Shown here: in pieces, positions 52,849-63,355 of the stretch
Numbering within the stretch: the first letter of the stretch is position 1
Layout of the letters: the number at the start of each line of letters is the position of its first letter
Source of the DNA: Carallia brachiata
Lineage: Eukaryota > Streptophyta > Magnoliopsida > Malpighiales > Rhizophoraceae
NCBI GenBank assembly: GCA_021464245.1
Contig: JADCRB010000018.1
Location: 1,178,001 to 1,242,000 of the forward strand
Length of the DNA: 64,000 nt
Direction of reading: 5' to 3'
Position numbers and translations under genes: made by a program
The notes under the pieces: generated by a model
Database searches by the model: none
Told to the model about the DNA's origin: nothing
What the model saw: only the letters and a program-made list of their open reading frames with translations

Positions 52849-52889
52849 AAAAAAAATGTACAACCCGCGCAACGCGCGGGTTCAAACCT
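52291..52889 (+). mobile_element. Possible 0.6-kb non-autonomous Helitron abutting the autonomous one
   Basis: The start is TCTATCTATC after an A, followed by TTAGTATAAAAAGGAAG and GAGAAAGCTCCTCTTTAAAT, which resembles plant Helitron 5' ends. The end is the CTAG with foldback at 52862-52889. No coding capacity. Immediately before it, GCGCGAAACGCGGAC plus ACGTCTA looks like another Helitron 3' end that has lost its last G. Confidence 0.45.
52796..52846. repeat. (AT)n microsatellite inside the Helitron 3' region
   Basis: Two AT runs separated by one TT step, just before the terminal foldback. Confidence 0.85.
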
Positions 52890-53023
52890 AGTATATATAT
52901 ATATATATATACACATATGAATTTAATAAATTTTTGTACTTAAATTTATTATACATTAAATATAACTATTATATACATAATATTAATTTTTGAAAAAAAA
53001 ATAAAAAATTGACTAGTATTATT

Positions 53024-53488
53024 TAAGGTTGTTAGAACCGGACCAATTATCGAATCGAAAACATTTGTAGATCAATGTTCAATTAGTCGAATCGGTATTT
53101 GAACTAATATTTAATAATATATATGTATAAAAATAATTAAAAAAATAATAATTATAAATAATGATTAAATATTAATTTTTTCAAATTTTAAATATAAAAT
53201 TAAAAATTTTAATCTGATTTAAGACTAAATTAAATTTTTTAATTAAATTTAGTATTGAAATTATAATTTAAATAACATTTAGAATCAAATTGTAATTTAT
53301 AAAATTTTCAATTTCATTAAACCGATCAAACCGGTCCGATTTTTACCAATTTTTATCAGTTCTTGACCGATTTTGATCAGTTTTTACCTGTTTGAGTCAT
53401 CCCTCAAAATTTTTCTAAACTGACCCGAACTCCCGGCCGGTCACCAGTTTAACTAATCCAACCGGCCAATCTGATTTTTACAACACTG
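53024..53488. mobile_element. hAT-type MITE, copy 2
   Basis: Flanked by a perfect 8-bp duplication GTATTATT (53016-53023 and 53489-53496). Ends TAAGGTTGTTAGAACCGG and TTTTTACAACACTG are loosely inverted (GTTGT / ACAAC). The inside is AT-rich with CCGGTCCG-type words near both ends and has no frame. Confidence 0.8.
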
Positions 53489-53538
53489 GTATTATTGTTC
53501 CCTTTTTTTTTTTTTTGTGTGTCTTATGGTGGCTTAAA

Positions 53539-53959
53539 CAAGGTTGTCAGAACCGGACCGGTTATTGAACCGGAAACATTAGTGGGTTAAGGTTCAACCG
53601 GTATTTAATAATATATATATTTATAAATGTAATTAAAAGAATAATATTTATAAATAATGATTAAATATTCATTTTTTTAGTTTTAAGGATTAAATTGAAA
53701 ATTTTGATTAAGTTTTGGACTAAATTGAAATTTTAAGTATAGTTAAAGGTCAAATTATAATTTAAGTAAACAATGTGGTCAAATTATAATTTATAGATTT
53801 TTGATTCAATTCTAAACCGATCCGACCGGTCCGATTTTTGACCGATTTTTACCGGTCCGGTCAGCCCTTCCTTTACATGCCTAAACTGGACCGAACCTAT
53901 GACCGGTCACCGATCCAACCGGTTGAACCAACCAATCCAGTCCAATTTTGATTACACTG
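53539..53959. mobile_element. hAT-type MITE, copy 3
   Basis: Ends CAAGGTTGTCAGAACCGG and TTTTGATTACACTG; flanks GGCTTAAA (53531-53538) and AGCTTAAA (53960-53967) form an 8-bp duplication with one mismatch. Strongly similar to copy 2, about 50 bp away in the same orientation. Confidence 0.8.
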
Positions 53960-54684
53960 AGCTTAAAGCCGAAAGATTACAAAACACATAGCCTAAAGGC
54001 GTCGGGCTCGAGGCCATTGGACCCCAAAACGATCCTGTCTAGAGCAGCTTTACTGATCATTCTTCTTTCTCTCTCTCTCCCCCGGGTTACTCCCGTCCTG
54101 TCCCCTTCCCGCCGCCCCGCCCCATCTAGCCATCAATCTTCTAACTTTTTTCATTTAAAGTGTAAGAAGCAAGCAGCCTTTTGTGACAAGTAACATTTTG
54201 TTATCATTTTGTGGCAACTTTTACCGTAGATAAATTAAAGCCTAGAATGTACTTACGGATAAGATGTAAGAACAGAGTCCTTGGCCTCCTGTAGATATGA
54301 CTTCAAAATTTCACATTTGAACTTCAAATAGTCCCATAGGGATGGTAATTTACATATGCCAAAACTTCTACACTCCAAAAAGACATCATTTAGTCAAGAC
54401 ATTCTTCTATGATATTTGAGGTCATAAAGAAACACCATATTCAAAAGGAAGGTATACAGGTTAATTCTTTTCATGGAAGGCATACTGAAGAGTGAATATT
54501 GCGTATTGCACTCAATATCCTCGTGTCATGATGACCTTAAAAGAAATAGTAGACTTGATGGTGAAAGGATTACGTCCCAAACCTCGTTTTGTAAATTTTC
54601 TAAGTAATGACTTTGGTTTTGGTAAGTTACTGCAGTTGAACCTCCCACGATTGTTTGGAGCAACGAAGTACTGATAATTTGTGG
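53960..54684. other. 3' flank of the cysteine oxidase gene
   Basis: Contains a short CT- and CG-rich stretch (54060-54125) of unknown origin and probable 3' UTR of the minus-strand gene. No gene seen. Confidence 0.4.
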
Positions 54685-57600
54685 TTAGTCACCATGAATT
54701 GCCGGACCATTATATAATCCTTGGCGCATATAAAGGTTATCCGGGACTCCTGACTCTACAAGCCATGCATGTTCCTCTTCTTTTCCATCACCTATGTCAG
54801 CTCCATTTCCTGTAGCTGTAGGGGGATGTGATCATTGATCTACTCACCTTTTTCTACTGGTGGTTTCGCATGCAAAAGCATTTATAGGTGCACGTAACCA
54901 AAAGAACAACAATGGTCAAGATACCACAGCGGTCACTTACATAAGGTGGAATAGGGGTAGTCATGGTAATAAGTACATTTTCTGCCTGCATCTTCTCTGT
55001 AAGGAGGTGTAAGAATGTCCAGAATTGCACAAGGGGTGACTGCAGTGAAACAATGGAGGTTCCCACCACCTTTTGGGTACAAGACCGATGTCCCACAGGG
55101 AGCTGTTAAGACTCTGTCAACCGCCAACTTCGCCAACCTTGCTGCCAAGGACGAATAATCTTTGTCAGAAGACCAAACCAATTTATACCCCAATTATTGG
55201 ACAACAGATATTGTGGAATGGCTGTCCTGTTTCTAGCACACATTTTTACCCCTTTTATTTGAATTGAACCATATCACAATAAGAAGCAATCACTATTGAG
55301 AAGTTAGATGGCAATACTTCGGTGATCATTACAGCCATATGGGGATCATGCTTAATATTAGCAGTGGTATCCTAAGTGGCGTAAATTTATTTTTCTATTG
55401 CCAACTTGAATATCAAGCACATCTAAACAATGATCTAAAATCAAGTGAATAATGGGACTGCTTTACAGAGCACATAACAACATACAAGCCACAAGGCCTA
55501 CCACCTGAAGGCCCTGAACTGTTTACTCATCAGAAGATAAGTTAAATCACTCAAAAAAAAAAAAAAAACACACACACACACTCACACAGAGATACAATTT
55601 TAATTCTAAAAGAGAAAAAAAAAATTTTTGCCCGTCTTGATTGACCTATTGCCACCTTAGGAATGGAATATGGGTAGTGTCTGAATATTGCAGGATGACA
55701 AGCATACAAGCAGTCTAATTCCTCAGTTTTGGTTAGAAATATATAACAAACCTTCCACCATCAACATATTGAGCTTATCTTTGGTGCCAAAGACAAGCAC
55801 CGATACATCTGGCTAAAAGGGGATGTGGTATGGAAAGGTCTGCTGGAATATATTGGTTCTCATGATGGTTATCAAAGACAAATATTTTCTCAAATTCCCC
55901 CACATATTGCGGCCAAGATTGACGAAAAAGCGTTCACGTCAATAGATTTTCACATCTACTGGAGTTTGGTTTCATTAACTTGAGCACAATCATAAATGTT
56001 GAACTAGCGAGATTGATTAAAGCCTCAGATTAAGGAAGATTTATAAGCTAGATTACATCGGTTCTCGTGATGGTTATCAAAGATGAATATTTTCTTAAAT
56101 GTCCCCACATATCGTGGCCAAGCTTGACAAAAAGCATTTCCGTAAATGGATTTTCACATCTACGGGAGTTTGGTTTCATTAACTTGAGCACAACCATAAA
56201 TGTTGAACCAATAAGAATAATTAAAGCCTTAGACCTAAATAAAGATTGACAAGCTGGAAGACATTGGTTCCCATGAATGGCTATCAAAGACGAATAATTT
56301 CTCAAATGCCCCCAAATATTGCGGCCAAGATTGACAAAAAGCATTTGCACCAATGGATTTTCACATCTATTGGAGTTTGGTTTCATTAACATGAGCACAA
56401 CCATAAATGTTGAACTAGTGAAATCAATTAAAGCCTTAGACCTAAAGATGATTGACAAAAGCATTGCCTAGAAAATGGAAAGAAATGTGGAATGAAAACC
56501 CACACTAAAAAACACCAACTACTAAAGTTTTCCAGAGAGAAGAAGGTGAAGGTTTCAGAATAACGAAAGGATCAATGCGGACTGGTAAAAAAAATATTTC
56601 TACACAGTTTTTAGAAGTCCTAAAACTGTTAAAGTCAGTATCAAAACAAGGTGTCAAGAGCCAAACCTGGAGGATAACCAGGCCCACTTTCTTGGATATA
56701 GGCAGGTTCAGCCCAATCATATGCTTTCACATGCATGGAACCATACAGAAGTTTGCTGAAAACAGACATGCCAGGATGGTCGTGAAGCGGAATAACTGCA
56801 GATGTAGGAAAGCAGAATACACACATCTGCACAAAAAATTCCTTATATCAAACAACTTTGAACAACAAATATTCTCATCACAAATTCCCAAAAGTGACCA
56901 ATTTTCAGAGGTGCACAGATCTCAAAATGTAATTGTTCGAACAATATTTATAATTCAAACATTAATGAATTAGAAGAATAGAAAAACACTATTACATGCA
57001 ATCAGCTCTTTACAGCTTTAGACAATGACTCTGAGAAATCATTCAGGTGTGTGAAGTAGTAACATTAAGCTTAAAATACATTCTCTGTCAATGACATTAT
57101 GCTCACCGTAAAACTGTCACATTCATAAATATCTATGTAGGTTATTGGTTGAGCCCATCGAGCTAGCCTACTCGATCTGTTAAGTCCAAAGAAGCCGTGA
57201 CCTCGATCATCATCTAGATTCTCCTGTTTTAGTCCCACATCAGAAGGCCCAATGGTGTCTGCACAATAATCATTCGTGACGTATCAGAAGCAAAGAGGCC
57301 GTGTGGTAACTCTCAATCCCATTTAATAGATAGGGTGGACCATGCATCTAACACTAACGTATCCCTCCAATAGAGCAGTGTTCTAGCACTTCTAGCAAAG
57401 AAATTCTAAGAGTAAATTCTAAAATAAATGATCAATAATGACAATAATGGTTTGATTTTCTTACCATCAGAAAGTGCTGTAAAAAGACTTCTTAAAACAA
57501 AACTATGAATCTATTTGATGGTTTGAATGCTATACAACATCAGGAAAAAAAAACTAGTCATGATTCCTAGCAAATATCCCTACAGAATATCTAATGGGCC

Positions 57601-58692
57601 TATAGAAGCTTTCGACAAATGCAAAGATTAAAAGTGCGAGCCAACTGCCAAACAAGAGCTGTAATAGAAGGCTCCATTTCTTTGGAGCTCAATACCATGT
57701 TGCTGTCAGGAGCATCCACATGACAATTGGAGGGATAATGTGTGCCCACGCAGGTGCGTGTGCATGAGCGCGCAGGTGTGTGCGTTTGTGTACATACAAA
57801 TGATTTACATTCCGCATAAGCATTCAATGAATTTGTCGCAACCTTTCATATATATTTATTTCCCAACATAAGCCTCCACTACCACTTGGAGTCACATTAT
57901 GTCATGAGTAGCCGAAAATCATACCTATAATTTCTCAAAAAGGGACCAATAGGGGTTAAAAAGAAGGTTGTATTCTGTTAAAAGTAAATAATCGCTCAAT
58001 GAAATTTCCCAAAAGGACATACACCTTATATATAGAGGAAAACCAGCAGAATCACATCAGGTCCAATTACATTATGGAATAAATACTTCACGCTTATTTT
58101 CATAGCTACAATCTTTCCAATTTTTAAGACAAAGTAATCACATCAATATGCCAACATTGTTAACCATATCATTCGTCTGATGGGTTTACATCCCACATGT
58201 ACAAAACACTTGAACAAACGATGTGAGAACAAGTTAGTAGAAACTATATCACGCCCAGCAAAAACGGAATCCAGCAAAATTAAATATTGTGCCAACAAAT
58301 TACAATTAAATGCACATAAAAAGTCAAAAACATGTTTCCAATTATTCCCTCAGCCTTCCTACCATTAAACTTTGCACCCCAAAACAAATCGAACACAAAC
58401 CAAACTTCGCATAACCCAGAAAAACCAATCGAACCAAACTTGAACCATAAACTTGTCAAAAAACAAAAAGAGAGAGAGACAACAATAAAGCTGAAGTCTT
58501 TTCAAATGGAAACAACAAGAAACAGCAAAATTAAGGCATACCCAGAAGAGAACAGATTTTGTTTTCGGATTTGGAAGAGAAAGGAGGGATTCCGGAGGGT
58601 GTAAAGGTATTTTTGCAGAGTTCATACAGAGACTGAACTTTAGATGAAGAAGCAGAGGAGGAGGAGTAGGATGAGGAACCCTGCTCCACCAT
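54685..58692 (-). CDS. Plant cysteine oxidase (thiol dioxygenase), PCO3-like
   Basis: Five exons on the minus strand: 58542-58692, 57107-57258, 56667-56826, 54941-55141 and 54685-54815, all phases consistent, 264 aa. The enzyme uses O2 to oxidise N-terminal cysteine of proteins such as ERF-VII factors, sending them to the N-degron pathway, so it acts as an oxygen sensor. The iron-binding histidines are visible: His116 and His118 in IPLHDHPGM and His184 in GGNLHCFTAV. Other family motifs are VQSLYELCKNTFTPSG, YECDSFTMCIF-like sequence at the exon 2/3 junction (CVFCFPTSA here), VKAYDWAEP, LDILTPPYRE and KCTYYHDYPYS, with AWLVESG near the end. The start chosen is MVEQGSSS; the frame stays open 90 codons upstream, so a longer N-terminus is possible. 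Intron 3 holds a tandem triplication. Confidence 0.95.
55860..56462. repeat. Three tandem copies of a unit of about 200 bp in cysteine oxidase intron 3
   Basis: Units at about 55862-56050, 56062-56255 and 56268-56455 share GGTTATCAAAGA(C/T)(A/G)AATA, ATATTGCGGCCAAGATTGAC, GGATTTTCACATCTA and GAGTTTGGTTTCATTAAC. They differ by roughly a tenth of positions. Weak open frames in either direction resemble leucine-rich repeat text (for example HLREFGFINLSTTINVEPI), so the source may be an LRR gene fragment. Confidence 0.75.
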
Positions 58693-59569
58693 GTTGTCGT
58701 TGTTGTTGTTGAGGTGGCTTTTAAAGCGCACGGAGAACAGCGAGCGGTTGTTCTTGTTGTGTCCTAAAAATAGTGTCTTTGTAGCCTTATCGGCTGCCGT
58801 TTGAATGTCTGACAATATCTTGGCCTTTTGCATATGGGTATTTTGGCTGAGATGCGAATTGACCACAGCAGGACTGGACTCCCCAAGCGTCAACTCTGCT
58901 TCCCTTCTCTCTTCTCTCGGTGCTTGTTTTGGTAGTTTCGTGAGAAATAATAGAGTCCACAAGATAATTATTAATTACTATAAAAAAAAAAACAGAGAGA
59001 TATCATTTTTTTTTAGCTCGCGATATCATTTTATTAATATTAAGTTTATTTGTATACAAATTGAACGCAATCACACTAAAAAAAAAAATTATATAAAATA
59101 AAAATATAATACGATTAATTTAACTTTTTACTAAAATAATCAAATTAATTATTTATTAACAAAACACAAAATTTATATAAACATAATTTTCTACTGAGAG
59201 TATAAATCAACCAGCACCTAACTTATTTAAGGACCAGATCTTAGATAAATATAAATTAGTGTAACAAAATTGGTGAAAGTAGCACCCACCGTACTTTAAC
59301 AGGCTTGTGTCAAAAATTGTCCGAAGATAGTGCATTTGTTTTATGAAATAAAATATGATAGGATAAATTAGTGGTCAATTATCCCACCTTAATTCATTTT
59401 TAGTTGGTTAATAAAATAAATATAAGATAAATTATTATAGATTTACTATCCCATGAATATGGGATAGGACTAGTGTTAATAAATTATATATTTACTAAAA
59501 TATCTTCTTAATTAAAATAAATTTTAAATATTTTTTTAAAAAATTAACATAAAATTTAAAAAATTCATT

Positions 59570-59745
59570 TCTCTTTCCTCTTCTCTCTCTTCCCTTCTCT
59601 CTCTCTCACTCCTCATCTCTCTCTCTTCCCTTTCTCTCCCCACCCTCCTCCTTCCTCCCTTCCTTTCTCTCTCCTCCCTCTCTCTTCCTTCCTCTCTTCC
59701 TTTCTCTCTCCTCTCTCTCTCTCTCTCTCGTGCTCCTTCTTTCTT
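59570..59745. repeat. CT-rich low-complexity tract
   Basis: About 175 bp almost entirely C and T on the plus strand (CTCTCTCT and CTTCCCTTCCT words), possible triplex-forming or promoter-like polypyrimidine tract. Confidence 0.85.
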
Positions 59746-59962
59746 TTTTTTTCATATAAATTTAAAAATTTATCTCTTAAAATTTATTTAATTTTTCCTC
59801 AAAAAATTAAAAAAAAATATTAATCTTTTTTTGATATTTTAAAATTTATTTGTATAAATAAAATTAATATTTAATTTTAAAAAATATTTTTTATACAAAA
59901 TTAAAAAATTATAAACAGTATAATGTATAAGGAAAAAGATTGGCGGCCAGAGAGAGGAGGAC

Positions 59963-60114
59963 AGAAGAAGTGTCAATAATGCAACAACAAAGACTATTTT
60001 TACAATAACGTTGATTTTTTCTGTAACAAAAAATAACGCGATGATTTTTGTTCCATATTTTATCAATCTTGTTGCAGAAATCAGTAATATCGTTGCATTA
60101 TTGACACTTCTTCT
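59963..60114. mobile_element. Foldback element with perfect 23-bp arms
   Basis: AGAAGAAGTGTCAATAATGC followed by AAC (59963-59985) is exactly inverted at 60092-60114. The core of about 105 bp has no coding capacity. Outside the arms AGAGAGAGGA and its partner CTCTGTCTG also weakly pair. Confidence 0.65.
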
Positions 60115-60941
60115 GACCAATTTCCTCTGTCTGTACACTCGTGCCCAATGTATAATAACACATAAAATAAATATTAATTTCATTACTTAATTTTAATTAT
60201 TTTTAATAAAAAAATTAATATTAATAGTAAATATAAATCAATTATTTTTAAGGATAAAAAAATAATTTTGATATATTATATTATTCTATCTTATAGTATC
60301 CAAATATTAAATAAAATAACTATTTTATATTATTTGATGACATCTAAACATAATATACAGTAGTAATCTAAATTATCTTATATTATATTAGTTTATATCA
60401 TTTTATAATGAATTGTCCAATCTGTATACCGTGGCCAATAAAACTAAACTACATCTGCTACAAAAGTAAGAGCTAAAATAGTTTTCACAGAACACCAATC
60501 TCGATCTAAAGCTAAAATATACATCCCATCTAGATCCACGAGACTCAAAAGCTGTAGAGAGGGGCAATGGCGCTGACGGAGGCGGAAGTGGCGGCACCGG
60601 CGGAGGAGAGGGTGACAAGCAGCGGAGGGTGGAGCAACGGCAGCACCAGCTGCGGAATCGGCGGCAACAAAAGCAAAAATGGTAGCCAACAGAGGGTAGC
60701 GGAGAGGCCGTGATCACCGGATCTGGAAGTCCGGCAGTGTGTACTGATTCTCGGCGGCGGCAGCGGCTAACTGTAAGAAGGCCCGGATCTAATAGATGGG
60801 ACGTCATGGATGGTGGACCTAAGACAGTTCAATTTGGAATTCATAGATTAGGCTGGGAAAGTAATTAATTCAGTTCAGTGACAATGAGGAAAGTAATCAA
60901 CAGGACTACATTTCTTTTTTTCATAAAGGAAAAAATTCATG

Positions 60942-61144
60942 ACCAAATAATTTTTTTTTACTATATTCACACGAAATTTTTTTTGTGTAACTAAAAACGT
61001 GTTTTATGCAACTAAATTGATAAAAAGTAATTTAAAAAATATTATTATTTTTTCGTTGCACATTTTTCTTATGTGGTTGCATAAAAATTATTTATGATTG
61101 CACAAAAAAAATGCATATGAATATAATAAAAAAAATTATTTGGC
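60942..61144. mobile_element. MITE, about 200 bp, long terminal inverted repeats
   Basis: The left end ACCAAATAATTTTTTTTTAC with TATATTCA pairs with the right end, which reversed reads GGCCAAATAATTTTTTTTAT with TATATTCATA. Arms are about 45 bp and extend into TTTTTTTTGTG(T/C)AA. AT-rich core, no frame. Confidence 0.65.
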
Positions 61145-61697
61145 CGTGTAATGGATCCCTAGAAAATTGGTTTTTTTTGCCTTTGAAAATGGTAAAAAAA
61201 TCATAAATTTTTTTTTTTTTGTTGTTGGTGGAAATTGGTAGTTTCGCTGTTGGAAAGCAAAGGAATAAGAGTTGCAAGTTTCCACCGAGTCATTCTAGCT
61301 AAAACGGAACCCATGCGTATTAAAATGGCTATCTTCTCTGCATTATGTTTTTTTTTTTAATTAAAAAATTTATTAAATTATAAATTACATAATAAAATTT
61401 TTTTTTATAAATTTTACTTTTTAAAAAAAAAATTTGAACTTCAATACACTATGTTTTTATTTATAAATTTTTAAAATAAAAATCTAAATTTTATAAAATT
61501 AAAATTTAATTACTAAAATATCTTTTAAAGAACATACATACTGTTTAATTTAGAACTTATAAAATAAATGAAAATGGCTTGACCCAAAACCAACTAGAGC
61601 ATGTTGAACTACTTTTGGGCTGTATCTGGCTTACTCGGTCAAATTCGACTAAATTATTGTCTAAATGAATAAGGTAAAAAAAAATAAAAGTTTAACT

Positions 61698-61796
61698 CAA
61701 AATTATCAGAATTAGACCGATCATCAAATTAGAAATATTACTGTGTCAAGATTTAACCGGTTAAATCAGTTTAAACCGGTATTTAAATCGATATTT

Positions 61797-61832
<36 letters not shown>

Positions 61833-62179
61833 TTAAAAGAATAATATTTATAAATATTGATTAAATATTAACTTTTTTAGTTTTAAGGACTAAATTAAAA
61901 ATTTTGATTGAATTTAAGACTAAATTAAAATTTTTGATTAAATTTAGAACTTAAATTATAATTTAAACAAATATTGAGGGTCAAATTATAATTTATAAAA
62001 TTTTGATTTATTTAAAATTGATCCAACCGGTCCGAATTTTACCGATTTCTATCGATTTTTTATCAATTTTAACTGGTCCGAATCTTATAAAAAAAATAAC
62101 ATAAACCGATCTGAATTTTCAACCGATCACTAGTTAAATCAATCGGACTGACTAATCTGAGTTAATTTTGACAACAATA
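61698..62179. mobile_element. hAT-type MITE, copy 4, with internal (AT)n
   Basis: Same family as the copies at 33828, 53024 and 53539. Flanks GTTTAACT and ATTTAACC share TTTAAC. The ends AATTATCAGAATTAG and TTTTGACAACAATA are loosely inverted. An (AT)n run at about 61800-61828 lies where the other copies have a short AT run. Confidence 0.7.
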
Positions 62180-62965
62180 ATTTAACCTAAACCCATTCAT
62201 TATGTTCGGGCTCAATGACCAGAAGCCGACGAGATAGACCAAGCCCAGCTAAATATAACATTATTCTTGTTTCCATTCTCAGTCGTGAGTTTTGTTAGTT
62301 AAAAATGTGGTCGTAGGTTCTTATCACACCTTTCTTCCTTTCTTTTTATATAAGTTTATCTCTTTTTAAAAATAATAAAAAAAAGTGCGTCAAGGACAGA
62401 AAATTAGAGAAAACATGCACAAAAAATTTTTAAGACGCGAGTCTCATAATTTAAAATATATTTTTAATTTTTAAAATTTTGATTTTTTGTAAAAATATAA
62501 ATAATGTACAATAAATTATATAACTTTTTTTTTTTTTGTAAATTGGATCATCTTTATTGTTCATTTTTTCAATTTTATTGCACATCCTGTAATTTTAAAT
62601 AGGAAACTTCAAGATCTAAAAAATAAAAAATTATTTTTTGAAGGAATGACATTCACATGACAAGTCACTATCTCCTTTGTCTAAATCCTATCTTTACCTA
62701 TCTTTTTCCCGTAGTAGCTCGTCACGACTTTGTATGCTGTGAGCAAAAGCCTTTGAGGTTCGTTTTTTAACAGACCCTTGAGGTTCTTTATAAAAGTTTT
62801 AACATTTTTTATCAAAAATACAAGGAGCTGAAAAAAAAAAACAAAGCTGTTAAAAAAAAAACAAAAAATTGTGGATAAATTTTCCTTAGGCTAAATTTGT
62901 TGGATCCAAAATAGTTAACAGAGAGAAATTTCATTTTTGTCCGTAAAAATTTTTATTAAATCATA

Positions 62966-63002
<37 letters not shown>

Positions 63003-63326
63003 AGATAATTATTTCATTTTGTAAATTTCACATGTTTTTTATTAAAATTAGAATTCAAAGAACCCTCTGAATGGGCATATATAGCATACAAAATTTTGGC
63101 GGCAAATAAAGCTCAGTTTTTAATTTTGGAACTTCGTTTTTTGGACATAAATTTTTGAACTTCTTCCCAAGTCATTTTTTACGTTGGAACTCAGTTGTCA
63201 GCTTTCCTCTTTGTTTTGTTTTTTTTTTTTAATGTTTTCCTCTGTAAAGAAAGTAATGTAAGCAGAGGCTAGGGAATTAGGGTTTTTAAAATTCCCCAAT
63301 TTTCTCAATTATTATTGTCGTCTCAA

Positions 63327-63355
63327 GAAGAAGAAGAAGAAGAAGAAGAAGAAGA
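63327..63355 (+). repeat. (GAA)n microsatellite in the 5' UTR
   Basis: About nine GAA units ending directly at the ATG of the following gene. Confidence 0.85.

Larger units (their letters stand above)
40501..52889 (+). mobile_element. Helitron rolling-circle transposon, probably autonomous, with F-box cargo
   Basis: Defined by a complete RepHel gene (42474-48669) and a canonical 3' end at 52862-52889: the foldback CCCGCGCAACGCGCGGG, then TTCAAAC, then CTAG followed by T. Helitrons replicate by rolling circle, insert between A and T, and make no target duplication. The 5' TC end was not located; the left limit given is where host (AT)n ends and element-internal repeats begin. An alternative right end for the autonomous copy lies near 52290 (foldback GCGCGAAACGCGGAC, then ACGTCTA), in which case a 0.6-kb second Helitron follows. 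Between the helicase and the 3' end lies an intact F-box-type gene in the same orientation. Confidence 0.85.
58693..63355. other. Intergenic: cysteine oxidase 5' region, repeats and MITEs
   Basis: 58693-59000 is probable 5' UTR and promoter of the cysteine oxidase. A CT-rich tract lies at 59570-59745, a foldback at 59963-60114, and a GC-rich stretch with open but unrecognised frames at 60560-60790. MITEs lie at 60942-61144 and 61698-62179, and an (AT)n run at about 62970-62998. The last few hundred bases should include the promoter of the gene starting at 63356. Confidence 0.45.

Noticed and set aside
60403..60807. 134-codon minus-strand frame, and a plus-strand frame from about 60569
   Set aside because: GC-rich low-complexity sequence (Pro/Ser/Arg or Gly/Ser rich) leaves several frames open by chance; no motif or splice context.
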